DNA of 64,000 nucleotides, from NCBI RefSeq assembly GCF_017377715.1, contig NZ_JAFVMF010000012.1, positions 103,337 through 167,336 on the forward strand, in the 5' to 3' direction. A model generated the notes under the pieces. That model was given only the letters and a program-made list of their open reading frames with translations, made no database searches and had not been told where the DNA came from. Below, piece after piece: positions 8,946-17,378 of the stretch. Made by a program: the position numbers and the translations under genes. Within the stretch, counting starts at the first letter, position 1, and each line of letters starts with the position of its first letter. The DNA is from Acetobacter sacchari (GTDB lineage Bacteria > Pseudomonadota > Alphaproteobacteria > Acetobacterales > Acetobacteraceae).

Positions 8946-9246
8946 TCCCGATACAAAAAACGCAGGTTGTCGGTTTGCGCCGACGTAATCGAAAACTGGG
9001 AGAAGGGGAAAACCCCCTGTTTTCGCTACGACACGACACGCAAAACCAAGGGACACAAGTAGCGCATGCCGCCCGAGATAGGCAGAAATACCGCTAAGTT
9101 GCATTCGCAACGCCCCGCCACTGGCGGCGGTGGCGCGTGTAATCCACCGCAGGCGCACTCACGTCCCCACATCGCCACGCTTGCTTTAGCATCGCGGTTA
9201 CGCACAACTCATGCTGTCGCACACCGTAAATGCAAAGAACGAAGAT
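8946..9246. other. Non-coding gap between IS copy and S9 peptidase
   Basis: No convincing gene on either strand. A weak GGGG-AAAA-CCCC hairpin followed by TGTTTT lies near 9005-9021. The rest is G+C-rich sequence with no repeat or family I recognise. It is the 3' flank of the leftward peptidase operon. Confidence 0.4.
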
Positions 9247-11145
9247 CTAAAGTAATTGTGCGGTAGTTCCCTCCTCTTCTGTAGCGGAAGGAGGCTCGCA
9301 ACGCCCGCCCAACCACTGCGTCAGAAATTCTTCCGCAATTCTGTAAAATGAGAGTCGATTGGGATCCCTTTGAAAACCATGTCCCTCATCGGGATACAGG
9401 ACGTAGGTTACGGGAACATCACTCTCACGCATCGCCTGCACCATCAGACGGGACTCACTTTCGGGCACGCGAGGGTCATTTGCGCCCTGCCCAATGAGCA
9501 GGGGCCGCCGGATATCTTTCGCACGATAGATGGGGGAGCGATCCCTCAGAAGTTTGGCTCCCTCGGCAGTTCTGGGATCGCCAAGAGCGCTGTACAGCAT
9601 CGCCCTTTGGGATTCCCAATAGGCGGGGATAGCCTCGAGCAGCGATTCCAGATTGCTCGGCCCAACAATATCAATCCCACATGCGTAACGCTCAGGGTGG
9701 CGGGTCAAAGCAGACAGGACCGCGTAGCCGCCATAACTTGCGCCCATAATGCCAAGCCTGAGCGGATCGGCGTAACCTTTTTCAATCGCCCATTGGACGG
9801 CGTCTTCAAGGTCATCATCCATCGACGCCCCCCACTGAAGATTTCCGGCCTCGATAAAAGCCTTGCCGAAACCTGTGGAAGATCGGAAATTTACAGAGAG
9901 TGCAGCGTAACCGCGATTGGCGAGCCACTGATGCACGGGCTCAAACGTCAAATTATCTCTAACCCATGGCCCTCCGTGTACAACCAGCACAAGAGGAGGT
10001 GGCTCAGCAGGTGTCGTGCCTTTCGGCAGCGACAGATAGGAAACCAGCGACAAGCCGTCGCGTGATTGCAACACATGCGGCGTCATCTCTACGAGAGGCG
10101 CTTCATTCAGTTCCGGCCTCACGTCGTACAGAAGGCGAACAGATTTGTTATGCCTGTCGTAAAGATACACAGAGCCAGGACGGGTGTCCGCCCGCAAGCC
10201 GACGGTCCACCATTGATCGTCGACGCTCCGGCTCAGCACACTCCAGCCTCGGCCGACGCTGTTATCTAAAATTTCGAAATCGCGGAGAAGCGTGGAATTG
10301 AGCGGTACAATCTCTCTTTCGGTATAATTAACAAAATAGGCGAGTGGTTCGTAAGTAACCGGATCGCCTATGTAACCGTTGATATCCGCACGGCTATCCG
10401 ATGCAAGAACTGACTCCTCTCCCGTGGATAAGCTGACCGCAAGAAGCGCCGCCGTGTCTCGACCCTGGCTATCAACCAGGTAGACAGTATCGGCATTTTT
10501 GTTCAGGCCCACCACCTGCGAGACACGCGCATCATCAAGGGCGAAGCGTCTCCAGAGTGTCCACTCCTCCGTAATGGATTTTCGCATAAGCGAAATAGAG
10601 CCATCCTTATCAGTCACCGCCCCCAGTATAATATTGAAAAAATCATCGAATAAAAACCAGTCAATGGACGAATTTTGAAAAACAAGCTCTTTCGATCCTG
10701 TTTTTAAATTGACAATGTAAACATCGGAATACTGACTTTTTACGTTCGCCTGGTAGATTAAAATTTCATCTGGTCGAAATCGACTGGTCGCAGCAACACT
10801 CGCTCGTATATTTTCACCGGGTGTCAGATCGCGAACAACTGGCCCGGCCGCACCCTCCATGTGGTTAACGGCAAAAATGCGCCAATTCTCGTCCCCATCG
10901 GTATCCGCCCCATATAAGAGGTGTTCATTGTCATGACACCAGGAAAACGAAAAAATCCCACGGACCCTATCATTTGTAATGCATCTTGCTTTCGTCAAAT
11001 CCGACCGGGGCGCGACCCAAATATTGGAAACGGAATCGATCGGGCTTGTCCACGCGAGAAAATTTCCATTTGGAGAAAGAATGCAGGGCGAATTTTCTGG
11101 GTTACCGAACAGAAAAGCACGAGGGATAAGTGAAATTTCAGTCAT
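9247..11145 (-). CDS. Cytosolic S9-family (acylaminoacyl/prolyl oligopeptidase-type) peptidase
   Basis: 632 residues from ATG 11145, which overlaps the stop of the thioredoxin gene in ATGACTGA. An ATG 30 bases earlier is less likely. The first 370 or so residues look like a beta-propeller (LSPNGNFLAWTSP, NIWVAP); the rest is an alpha/beta hydrolase. Nucleophile motif GASYGG has Ser470, acid GANDPRVP, and His in DEGHGF. HGGPWVRD forms the oxyanion strand. No signal peptide, so it acts in the cytoplasm on short or N-blocked peptides. Some S9 relatives open lasso peptides, but those are not assigned here. It is the last gene of the receptor-transporter operon. Confidence 0.9.
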   Translation of the reverse strand: MTEISLIPRAFLFGNPENSPCILSPNGNFLAWTSPIDSVSNIWVAPRSDLTKARCITNDRVRGIFSFSWCHDNEHLLYGADTDGDENWRIFAVNHMEGAAGPVVRDLTPGENIRASVAATSRFRPDEILIYQANVKSQYSDVYIVNLKTGSKELVFQNSSIDWFLFDDFFNIILGAVTDKDGSISLMRKSITEEWTLWRRFALDDARVSQVVGLNKNADTVYLVDSQGRDTAALLAVSLSTGEESVLASDSRADINGYIGDPVTYEPLAYFVNYTEREIVPLNSTLLRDFEILDNSVGRGWSVLSRSVDDQWWTVGLRADTRPGSVYLYDRHNKSVRLLYDVRPELNEAPLVEMTPHVLQSRDGLSLVSYLSLPKGTTPAEPPPLVLVVHGGPWVRDNLTFEPVHQWLANRGYAALSVNFRSSTGFGKAFIEAGNLQWGASMDDDLEDAVQWAIEKGYADPLRLGIMGASYGGYAVLSALTRHPERYACGIDIVGPSNLESLLEAIPAYWESQRAMLYSALGDPRTAEGAKLLRDRSPIYRAKDIRRPLLIGQGANDPRVPESESRLMVQAMRESDVPVTYVLYPDEGHGFQRDPNRLSFYRIAEEFLTQWLGGRCEPPSATEEEGTTAQLL

Positions 11146-12337
11146 TTTTTTCTTCGATACTCTTGAAGTAATCAATCGAATTCAGAACAGAATAGGGGAG
11201 CTGAACACTTATGGCGTTGCTCGCCGAACGACCGCGCTGCATGACGCTGTTATATTCCGTCCATACGCGAGGATGCGTCTTTTTCAACCGATCATGACCA
11301 TTCGCAATAATCAAATGAGCCTTTTCATGGTGACGCTCCTTTTCTTCCGGATCAGCGGGACAACTGCCAAGGGTTGCAAATTCCTCCCTTGTTTTCGCAA
11401 ACATTTCTTCCATCTCCTTCTTTTTGTGAATTTTTTCATAACGAAATGAATGATCAAATTCAGATATTGTTTCTACGTATTTTCTAATATTATAAATATC
11501 CGGATTAAGAAGCGCCGTTGACGTGTCCAGGACCAAAAAACGGGCGGAATTATAATCACCCGAAATCTTATTTTTCACGTCCGAGACAATTTCTTCAATT
11601 TTTTCGCTGAAATCATCAACTTCGCCGTAATAAATTTCTTCCATAAGGGTCAAAAAATCACAAAACCATGACCCGTCAGAAAAAATCCCGTTGGTCAAAA
11701 ATTTCAAATAATCTATGCAATCATTAAAGCTCATTATCAGAAAACGGAGGTAAAACGCCCTCAAATCCAGCTTTGCAGGCATCACCAAGACTATATGCTC
11801 ATAGTGGTTGCGCAAAACGTCTATCGGACTTTTGACGAAAATTTCGTGGATTAGGTCTTTTACATCGTTGTCAGATATCGCCAAAGAAAGGACGTCAGAC
11901 AATTCTTTGTTTATTTCATCAATATTTTTACAAGCACTCGATACACGGGAATTCAATTCGTCACTGTTATCGCCGTTCCAAATAATTATTTTTGATTCTT
12001 TTTCACCGTGATGTCCCTTCTGTGCAGCGTCAATAGCTGATTGTATGGACTCAGGCGACAACCCCGAAGTGCGAAACACCTCACGCCCACGATCGAACAC
12101 AATGAGAGCAGGTATAGACCTAATATTTAGTACAGATGAACCATAATTATTTTCATCAGTATTTACTTTAACAAATAAAATTTTATCTGAATATTTTTCG
12201 GCGGCTTTTTTTAGTCGCGGCAAGCCCGCCACGCACGGCGCGCACCAAGGCGCCCAGAAATCCACGATTACCGGCCCGACTTGATGTTCCAGTTCGTTCA
12301 AAAAGAACGCGTTATCAACTTCTCTTATTTCCATCAT
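11138..12337 (-). CDS. Thioredoxin-domain protein with a long helical C-terminal region
   Basis: 399 residues. Residues 1-105 are a thioredoxin fold with active site WCAPC (31-35), VDFWAPWC and the cis-proline loop IRSIPALIVF. The following 290 residues are charged and mainly helical, ending in a Lys/Glu-rich stretch (KKKEMEEMFAKTREEF), and match no family I know. No signal peptide, so it is cytosolic and reducing. It overlaps both neighbours by start/stop fusion (GTATGATGG at its start, ATGACTGA at its end), showing tight coupling to the ABC transporter and peptidase. AT-richer than the core genes. Reduction of disulfides in an imported peptide is an inference. Confidence 0.75.
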   Translation of the reverse strand: MMEIREVDNAFFLNELEHQVGPVIVDFWAPWCAPCVAGLPRLKKAAEKYSDKILFVKVNTDENNYGSSVLNIRSIPALIVFDRGREVFRTSGLSPESIQSAIDAAQKGHHGEKESKIIIWNGDNSDELNSRVSSACKNIDEINKELSDVLSLAISDNDVKDLIHEIFVKSPIDVLRNHYEHIVLVMPAKLDLRAFYLRFLIMSFNDCIDYLKFLTNGIFSDGSWFCDFLTLMEEIYYGEVDDFSEKIEEIVSDVKNKISGDYNSARFLVLDTSTALLNPDIYNIRKYVETISEFDHSFRYEKIHKKKEMEEMFAKTREEFATLGSCPADPEEKERHHEKAHLIIANGHDRLKKTHPRVWTEYNSVMQRGRSASNAISVQLPYSVLNSIDYFKSIEEKND

Positions 12338-14073
12338 ACGTTTCCATACGTCAAGGTTTTTTCAGTTACGGTTCGATCGCTGAGTTCCAGAATATGATCG
12401 TAGAATTGCGTGGGTTCAACACGATGTGAAATGCTGATTATGCCAGAATTTGACAATCTTTCGCGAAAAATATGATAAATTTTCGCTTCGTTTTCCATGT
12501 CAAGCGCGCTTGTCGCTTCGTCCAGGAAAACAAAATCAGGTTTTTTCAGTAAAATCCTTATGAGTGCAATTCTCTGTCGCTGTCCGGGAGAAAGAACGTC
12601 CTGCCATTTTTCTGTTTCGTGCAGCCTGAAAGAGAGCTCCCACAAATCGAACAACGCGAGCGCTTCCTCGCAATCCTGATCAGATACAGTTTCCTGATCG
12701 TCGGGATAGACGAGCGCCGCTTTCAGAGTCCCGCGCGGCATGTATGATTCCTGCGGCAGCATTGCGATTGCGCTGCCTTCCGGAGCGTTGATCTCACCGT
12801 CGCTATACGGCCAGATGCCTGCGAGCGCACGGAATAAAGTGCTTTTACCCGCACCAGAGGCGCCTTTCACCCATATCCTGTCCCCCCTTCTGACGGAGAA
12901 CGTGGCGTCGTTTATGAGAGTATCTCCGTTGGGAAGATTGACCGACACTCCCTCAACGATCAAATCAGAAATCGACCGAGTTCCGCGCACAGTCGTCACG
13001 ACAGCATCTGCAGCTTTGATGGCCGCATTCATCTCAGACACACGGGTAACCACCGCCCTATAATTCTGAATTCCGGAAAAGTTGTTGGCGATCCACATCA
13101 TGGAATGCGAAATCATCGTAACGCTTCCCGACACCCGCATCATATCGCTGAAAGTGATACCGCCCGAGAAATAGCGCGGCATCAGAAATACATCGATAAC
13201 GATCCCGGTCAGCCATGATATGATCCCAGTAACAGGAGTGAATTTTAGGTGGAATAAATACATTTTTAAATTTGACAAAAATGCGTCGTCAAAATCTTTA
13301 TCCAACCTCGCAATTTCAGCCGTATTTCCCCGAATAAGGGCGATTTGCTCCGAGTATTTTCGAACCATTGCTGTAGAGAATCGAAAACTCGCCTCCCTGT
13401 GCTGCAAATTTATTGTATAATTGAGAAGATTTTTTCCAAAAGCGACGGTGACAATGGTCGCCAACATTGACCATAAAAATGACAACATAAATGTTCCGCC
13501 CGGGACGCGATAATCGTGGCCGTGATACCACAAATCCAGGGGACCTCCTTTTGTAATAGCGATGTAGGAAAAGGTTACGAGACTGGAAAGCGTGCCAACC
13601 AAACCGAAACTAAGGTCGATTGTCTTGGAGGTGAACTGATTACAGTCCTCCGCAATGCGTTGATCAGGATTATCAAGATTTTCAAATCGTTCTATTTTAT
13701 AGAATGAGTTTTTTTCGATCCATTTTTTTATCATATCCTTGGTGAACCAACTTCTCCAGAGCAACGAGAGCAACGCCGTCACAAACGTAACAACTGCACC
13801 AAAAGTCACCACGAAGCTTTCAACGAAAAAATTTCTCAACATTGCGGAAACCCAGTGCGCGCCGTCGCGATTCTGGATTACTTCAGCATAATTACTCATG
13901 GCCGCATTAGACAACGTATAGCAGTACGTCTGAAAAAAAGTTAACCCTATAAGGAGGGCGGCCAGACCATAACGAACGAATATGCGTTCCCTGGAACCCC
14001 AATAGCCGATGCTGATTCCCCATATATTTCCCATCAGGCTGTTCCTCCTGAATGGTATTTTTCCTTTTAACAT
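12334..14073 (-). CDS. SbmA/BacA- and YddA-like ABC transporter, permease fused to ATPase
   Basis: 579 residues. The N-terminal 320 carry about six membrane spans of the ABC_membrane_2 (SbmA/BacA, YddA, ALDP) type. The C-terminal ATPase has GASGAGKST (about residue 400), signature LSPGQRQR in place of LSGGQ, and Walker B FVFLDEATSALD. Relatives move peptides, cobalamin or acyl-CoA across the inner membrane; SbmA and BacA import peptides. Start at 14073 is preceded by AAGGAT at a good distance. It follows the TonB receptor by about 100 bases and overlaps the thioredoxin gene, so import of whatever the receptor brings in is the natural reading; export is not excluded. Confidence 0.85.
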   Translation of the reverse strand: MLKGKIPFRRNSLMGNIWGISIGYWGSRERIFVRYGLAALLIGLTFFQTYCYTLSNAAMSNYAEVIQNRDGAHWVSAMLRNFFVESFVVTFGAVVTFVTALLSLLWRSWFTKDMIKKWIEKNSFYKIERFENLDNPDQRIAEDCNQFTSKTIDLSFGLVGTLSSLVTFSYIAITKGGPLDLWYHGHDYRVPGGTFMLSFLWSMLATIVTVAFGKNLLNYTINLQHREASFRFSTAMVRKYSEQIALIRGNTAEIARLDKDFDDAFLSNLKMYLFHLKFTPVTGIISWLTGIVIDVFLMPRYFSGGITFSDMMRVSGSVTMISHSMMWIANNFSGIQNYRAVVTRVSEMNAAIKAADAVVTTVRGTRSISDLIVEGVSVNLPNGDTLINDATFSVRRGDRIWVKGASGAGKSTLFRALAGIWPYSDGEINAPEGSAIAMLPQESYMPRGTLKAALVYPDDQETVSDQDCEEALALFDLWELSFRLHETEKWQDVLSPGQRQRIALIRILLKKPDFVFLDEATSALDMENEAKIYHIFRERLSNSGIISISHRVEPTQFYDHILELSDRTVTEKTLTYGNV

Positions 14074-14097
14074 ACTACATCCTTTTTGAATTAAATC

Positions 14098-14172
14098 TTA
14101 ATTGTTTTTATTTGGAAAGTATCGGTGTGCAGTATCATGTCGGGTACGCGTATCGACAGAAATTTTCTTCAT
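14098..14172 (-). CDS. Possible 24-residue ORF between receptor and transporter genes
   Basis: ATG begins three bases after the TonB receptor stop and the frame runs 24 codons (MKKISVDTRTRHDTAHRYF, then PNKNN) to TAA, ending 24 bases before the transporter start. No clear ribosome site other than possible coupling to the upstream stop. No cysteine and no family resemblance. It could be chance. Confidence 0.25.
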   Translation of the reverse strand: MKKISVDTRTRHDTAHRYFPNKNN

Positions 14173-14175
14173 CAG

Positions 14176-16587
14176 TCAATAATCGTTGTAAGTCATTGTT
14201 AACATGATCGTCCGACCGAGAAGCATCTGCACGGCGTTGCTGTAAGCATAGTCCCCATACAACTTGGAATTGAGTAAGTTTTTAAAGCCAAGGTTCATAG
14301 AAATATTTTTCTTCTTGTAGAAAACACTTAAATCGACACTCTGTTGCGACGGCATCCGGTATGCCTTTGCGCCACTTACCTCACCGGACGCCCCTCCGAG
14401 ATAACCTGACCTCCCGGTAACGCCGACGCCTATGCCAAAACCAGGAAGCGCCCTAAAGCCAATGTCGTACGTCGCCCAGACGCTGTAGGTTTCTTTCGGA
14501 ACTTTTCCAAGAAATTGAGACATTTGATTAGAAACGTTTTTCTTTACATTTGTGTAACTGAAATTCGCAATCACACTCAATCCAGTGAACAACTTGCCAG
14601 TCACGTTGAAATCGACACCTCGCGTTGTTTGTCCAGATGGCGATATGATGTAATATAAGCTAGGAAAATTTGAATAAGGCGTATTATTTGCACTCGCCTT
14701 ATAAATATCAGACGATACTTGGAGACGTCTCGAAAACCATTCAGTTTTCACGCCCGCCTCAATCGTTTTGCCCCGACTTGGCGCGGCGACGCTGTTCGCA
14801 CTGGTGCGATACGAGCTTTGATCGTTAAAGCTACGCATATAATTCGCGTATAAATTTATATTTTTTGTTAAATTTATAACTCCGCCTATGTTTGGTAGCC
14901 ATTGTGTGCGTGCGTGCGGCGTGCTTGGCTCGCCGTAACCAAACGATATAACGTTCCTTATATGGGCCCTCGTGATACTGGCTAATATATGGAATCTAGA
15001 AAACATTGTTATCTGATCTTGCAATGAAATTTGATTCTGCCTTGTATACTGAGGACTCCCCGCCCAGTTCGGTATTCCTCTCACCTTGGGCAAATATACT
15101 TCGGTCAACGGAGCCGCCTCTGTGTAAGCAGATCCAAATGCGCCCGCAAATATATTTGTCGAATTTTGGTAAGAAAAATTCGCAACTACATTCTGACTCA
15201 CCGGTCCTGTTATGATTTTCTTTTTTAACGTGACAGATCCGCTATACGCGATGGTTTTACTGCGTTGCCCTTGAGCCACATACGCTCCAGTTCCATCAAC
15301 GTTATAAAGAATATAACTCCATATTTTTGCAATCTGATCTGTACGCTGATACTGACCCTTAACTTCCAACTGAATGCCTAGCGGTAAATTCTGAGTAAAA
15401 TCAAAATATGGTGTTTGATTGTTTGAGTAATTGCTTTCACTGCGATTTCCCAATGGACGGCCTATTCGCACAGGTCCGGCTAAACCTAAATACGTCGTTA
15501 CTGCCGGAGGATTTCTCTGCGAATTAACCTCATACCCGATCGTCACATCTGTTGCGTCGAATTTCCATCGCAGCGACGGCGCCACATAGCCTATTTTCTT
15601 GCCTTCGTATCCAAGATACGACGTTGCCGCCCGATTACCTGAAATCAGAAAACGTCCCATGAAATGTTTATCCGTCGTGAATGCGCCGCCGTAATCGGCG
15701 GAAATCAGCCCATCTCCAAACGTTGCAATTTGCGCATTTACCTGCAGCGTTTTTTCCTCTTCCGGTCGCTTGCGCACTACGTTCACCACCCCGCCGGGCT
15801 GGGAATTTCCTGCCAGGATAGAATCTGCTCCTTTAAGAACGTCAATTCTTGCAATGCCAATTGCAGGCATCGTAATGCCCGAGGAAGACGAAGTTGAGTC
15901 CGCCTGATTCAATCCGTCCGTAGTGACTGCAGCAGTAAATCCGCGCGCGACGATCGTATCCACACCGGCTGTTCCCGTTGCCGCCCCTATCGTAATGCCG
16001 CTCACCCGCCGCAAGGTGTCTTCCACGGTAATGGCTTGCGTGCTTGTAATAACGTCCCGCGTAATGACGGACACTGACTGCGGCGTATCCATCAGCGACG
16101 TATCGGTGCGCGTCGCTGATCCGCTGTTTGTTGCTACAAAACTTTTTACGACGCCGCGCACTTCCAGATATTCAGCCGGACTTAACGCAGTCACAGAGTC
16201 CGGAGTCCTCCTGGTTTCTTGCGACGTATCCAGAGGATGCGCGAGGATATTGATCGGCTGAACGGTCAATCCGCCTGCGGAAGTCCGAAATAATTGCAGC
16301 CCAGTTCCCTGCAGGGCGCGATTGATCGCCCCATACGTGCTGAGACGCCCAACAACGGCCGCCGCCTTCTTGCCCGCGACAAGTTCCGGGCGGTAGGCGA
16401 GCGCAGTTCCGGTCTGCTCGGATATCGCGATGAGAGTGTCGTCCAGCGCGCCTGCGGGTATATTAAAATCCTTCAGAACAATACCGACGGAATCTGTTTG
16501 CGCGCAGGCAGGCTGCAAACACGTTCCCATACAAGACAGCAATATTATGGCTAGCGTCAGTCGCGGGCGCAGAAGACGTAAGGTCAT
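14176..16587 (-). CDS. TonB-dependent receptor with N-terminal signalling (STN) domain
   Basis: 803 residues from ATG 16587, chosen because it gives a signal peptide (RPRLTLAIILLSCMGTCLQPACAQ); longer forms add unrelated residues. Residues about 35-110 are an STN domain (LKDFNIPAGALDDTLIAIS...GTALAYRPELV), used by FecA/FpvA-type transducers to contact a FecR protein. The plug has TPQSVSVITRDVI and VLKGADSILAGNSQPGGVVNVVRKRP; a 22-strand barrel follows, ending in TMTYNDY. It takes a ligand across the outer membrane with TonB energy and reports its presence. FecI/FecR genes are divergent and peptide-handling genes downstream, so the ligand may be a peptide or peptide-siderophore. Confidence 0.93.
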   Translation of the reverse strand: MTLRLLRPRLTLAIILLSCMGTCLQPACAQTDSVGIVLKDFNIPAGALDDTLIAISEQTGTALAYRPELVAGKKAAAVVGRLSTYGAINRALQGTGLQLFRTSAGGLTVQPINILAHPLDTSQETRRTPDSVTALSPAEYLEVRGVVKSFVATNSGSATRTDTSLMDTPQSVSVITRDVITSTQAITVEDTLRRVSGITIGAATGTAGVDTIVARGFTAAVTTDGLNQADSTSSSSGITMPAIGIARIDVLKGADSILAGNSQPGGVVNVVRKRPEEEKTLQVNAQIATFGDGLISADYGGAFTTDKHFMGRFLISGNRAATSYLGYEGKKIGYVAPSLRWKFDATDVTIGYEVNSQRNPPAVTTYLGLAGPVRIGRPLGNRSESNYSNNQTPYFDFTQNLPLGIQLEVKGQYQRTDQIAKIWSYILYNVDGTGAYVAQGQRSKTIAYSGSVTLKKKIITGPVSQNVVANFSYQNSTNIFAGAFGSAYTEAAPLTEVYLPKVRGIPNWAGSPQYTRQNQISLQDQITMFSRFHILASITRAHIRNVISFGYGEPSTPHARTQWLPNIGGVINLTKNINLYANYMRSFNDQSSYRTSANSVAAPSRGKTIEAGVKTEWFSRRLQVSSDIYKASANNTPYSNFPSLYYIISPSGQTTRGVDFNVTGKLFTGLSVIANFSYTNVKKNVSNQMSQFLGKVPKETYSVWATYDIGFRALPGFGIGVGVTGRSGYLGGASGEVSGAKAYRMPSQQSVDLSVFYKKKNISMNLGFKNLLNSKLYGDYAYSNAVQMLLGRTIMLTMTYNDY

Positions 16588-16790
16588 GTTGAGGTCGCTG
16601 CCTATGGTGAAAACGAATTTGCACCTGACTTGATGAACGACCCGACGAAAGTGACATGCCGAAATGAAAATAATGTTCTCCAATCGAATTAAATATTTTA
16701 ATCGTTGACTTTAAAAAAATTTTATGTGACGCAAGTTTTTTGCTTCATATGGTGGCAAAGAAATGGGCGCTATCATGATGCTATTTACCC

Positions 16791-16805
16791 GGACCCCATC
16801 GGTCC
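16791..16805. promoter_or_regulatory. Inverted repeat upstream of the FecI-type sigma gene
   Basis: GGACC-CCATC-GGTCC, a perfect 5-bp dyad 24 bases before the sigma factor ATG, in the 242-base divergent promoter region. It could be an operator or a short 5'-UTR hairpin. A Fur-box match was not seen in this interval. Confidence 0.3.
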
Positions 16806-16829
16806 ACGCTTCGCCTCCGAGAGCTGGAA

Positions 16830-17378
16830 ATGGATGATTACGGAGTAAATATTGATTCTGTGTCGCTGGAGGCTATCTTCCGTCGGCATCACTCTTGGCT
16901 GGTGCAAAGGCTCACGAGAAAAGCGGGTAGCAGAGATCGCGCTGAGGAACTCGCAAGCGAGGTGTTCGCCCGCGCCGCCGCAAGCGGCAGCCAGATAAAC
17001 GAACCCCGTGCATTTCTCACAATTGTCTCACGCCGTCTTATGGAGGAGTTCCGCAGGAGAACCTTGCTTGAGGCGAGCTATACCCGCGCTTTACAGTCAT
17101 TGCCGGAGACAGTTCGCCCTTCACAGGAAGAGCAACTTGAACATGCGCAGACTCTGGCTCTGGTTGAGTCTGCGCTCGCCGGACTGTCAGCGAAAGCGCG
17201 CGCCGCATTCATTTTCGCAAGAATCGAAGGGGTTCCGCATAGTCAAATTGCGTATAAGCTTGGGGTCTCCGTAAGCTCCGTAAGAAAATATATCGATCGC
17301 GGGGATCAGTTGTGTCGCGAATCCTTAAGGGCGCGCGCAGACGGACACACGACAATATCGGGGCTCCCGCGTGAGTGA
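16830..17378 (+). CDS. FecI-type ECF RNA polymerase sigma factor
   Basis: 182 residues with region 2 (LEAIFRRHHSWLVQRLTRKAGSRDRAEELASEVFARA) and region 4 (GLSAKARAAFIFARIEGVPHSQIAYKLGVSVSSVRKYIDRG), the standard two-domain ECF layout. HSQIAYKLGVSVSSVRKYI is the FecI-like -35-binding helix-turn-helix. The gene overlaps the FecR gene by eight bases and is divergent from the TonB receptor. FecI sigmas direct transcription of the receptor operon when ligand is sensed. Confidence 0.93.
   Translation: MDDYGVNIDSVSLEAIFRRHHSWLVQRLTRKAGSRDRAEELASEVFARAAASGSQINEPRAFLTIVSRRLMEEFRRRTLLEASYTRALQSLPETVRPSQEEQLEHAQTLALVESALAGLSAKARAAFIFARIEGVPHSQIAYKLGVSVSSVRKYIDRGDQLCRESLRARADGHTTISGLPRE

Noticed and set aside
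8925..9158. Minus-strand frame of 77 codons beyond the IS copy
   Set aside because: Starts in the gap, ends inside the IS end, and has no family resemblance; more likely chance.
9247..11145. S9 peptidase as a lasso-peptide isopeptidase
   Set aside because: Attractive because FecI/FecR/TonB genes flank known lasso clusters, but no lasso precursor, B or C protein is present and known isopeptidases carry export signals, which this lacks.
16588..16829. Fur box in the FecI/receptor divergent region
   Set aside because: AT-rich stretches are present but no GATAAT-type dyad comparable with 53150-53169 was found.
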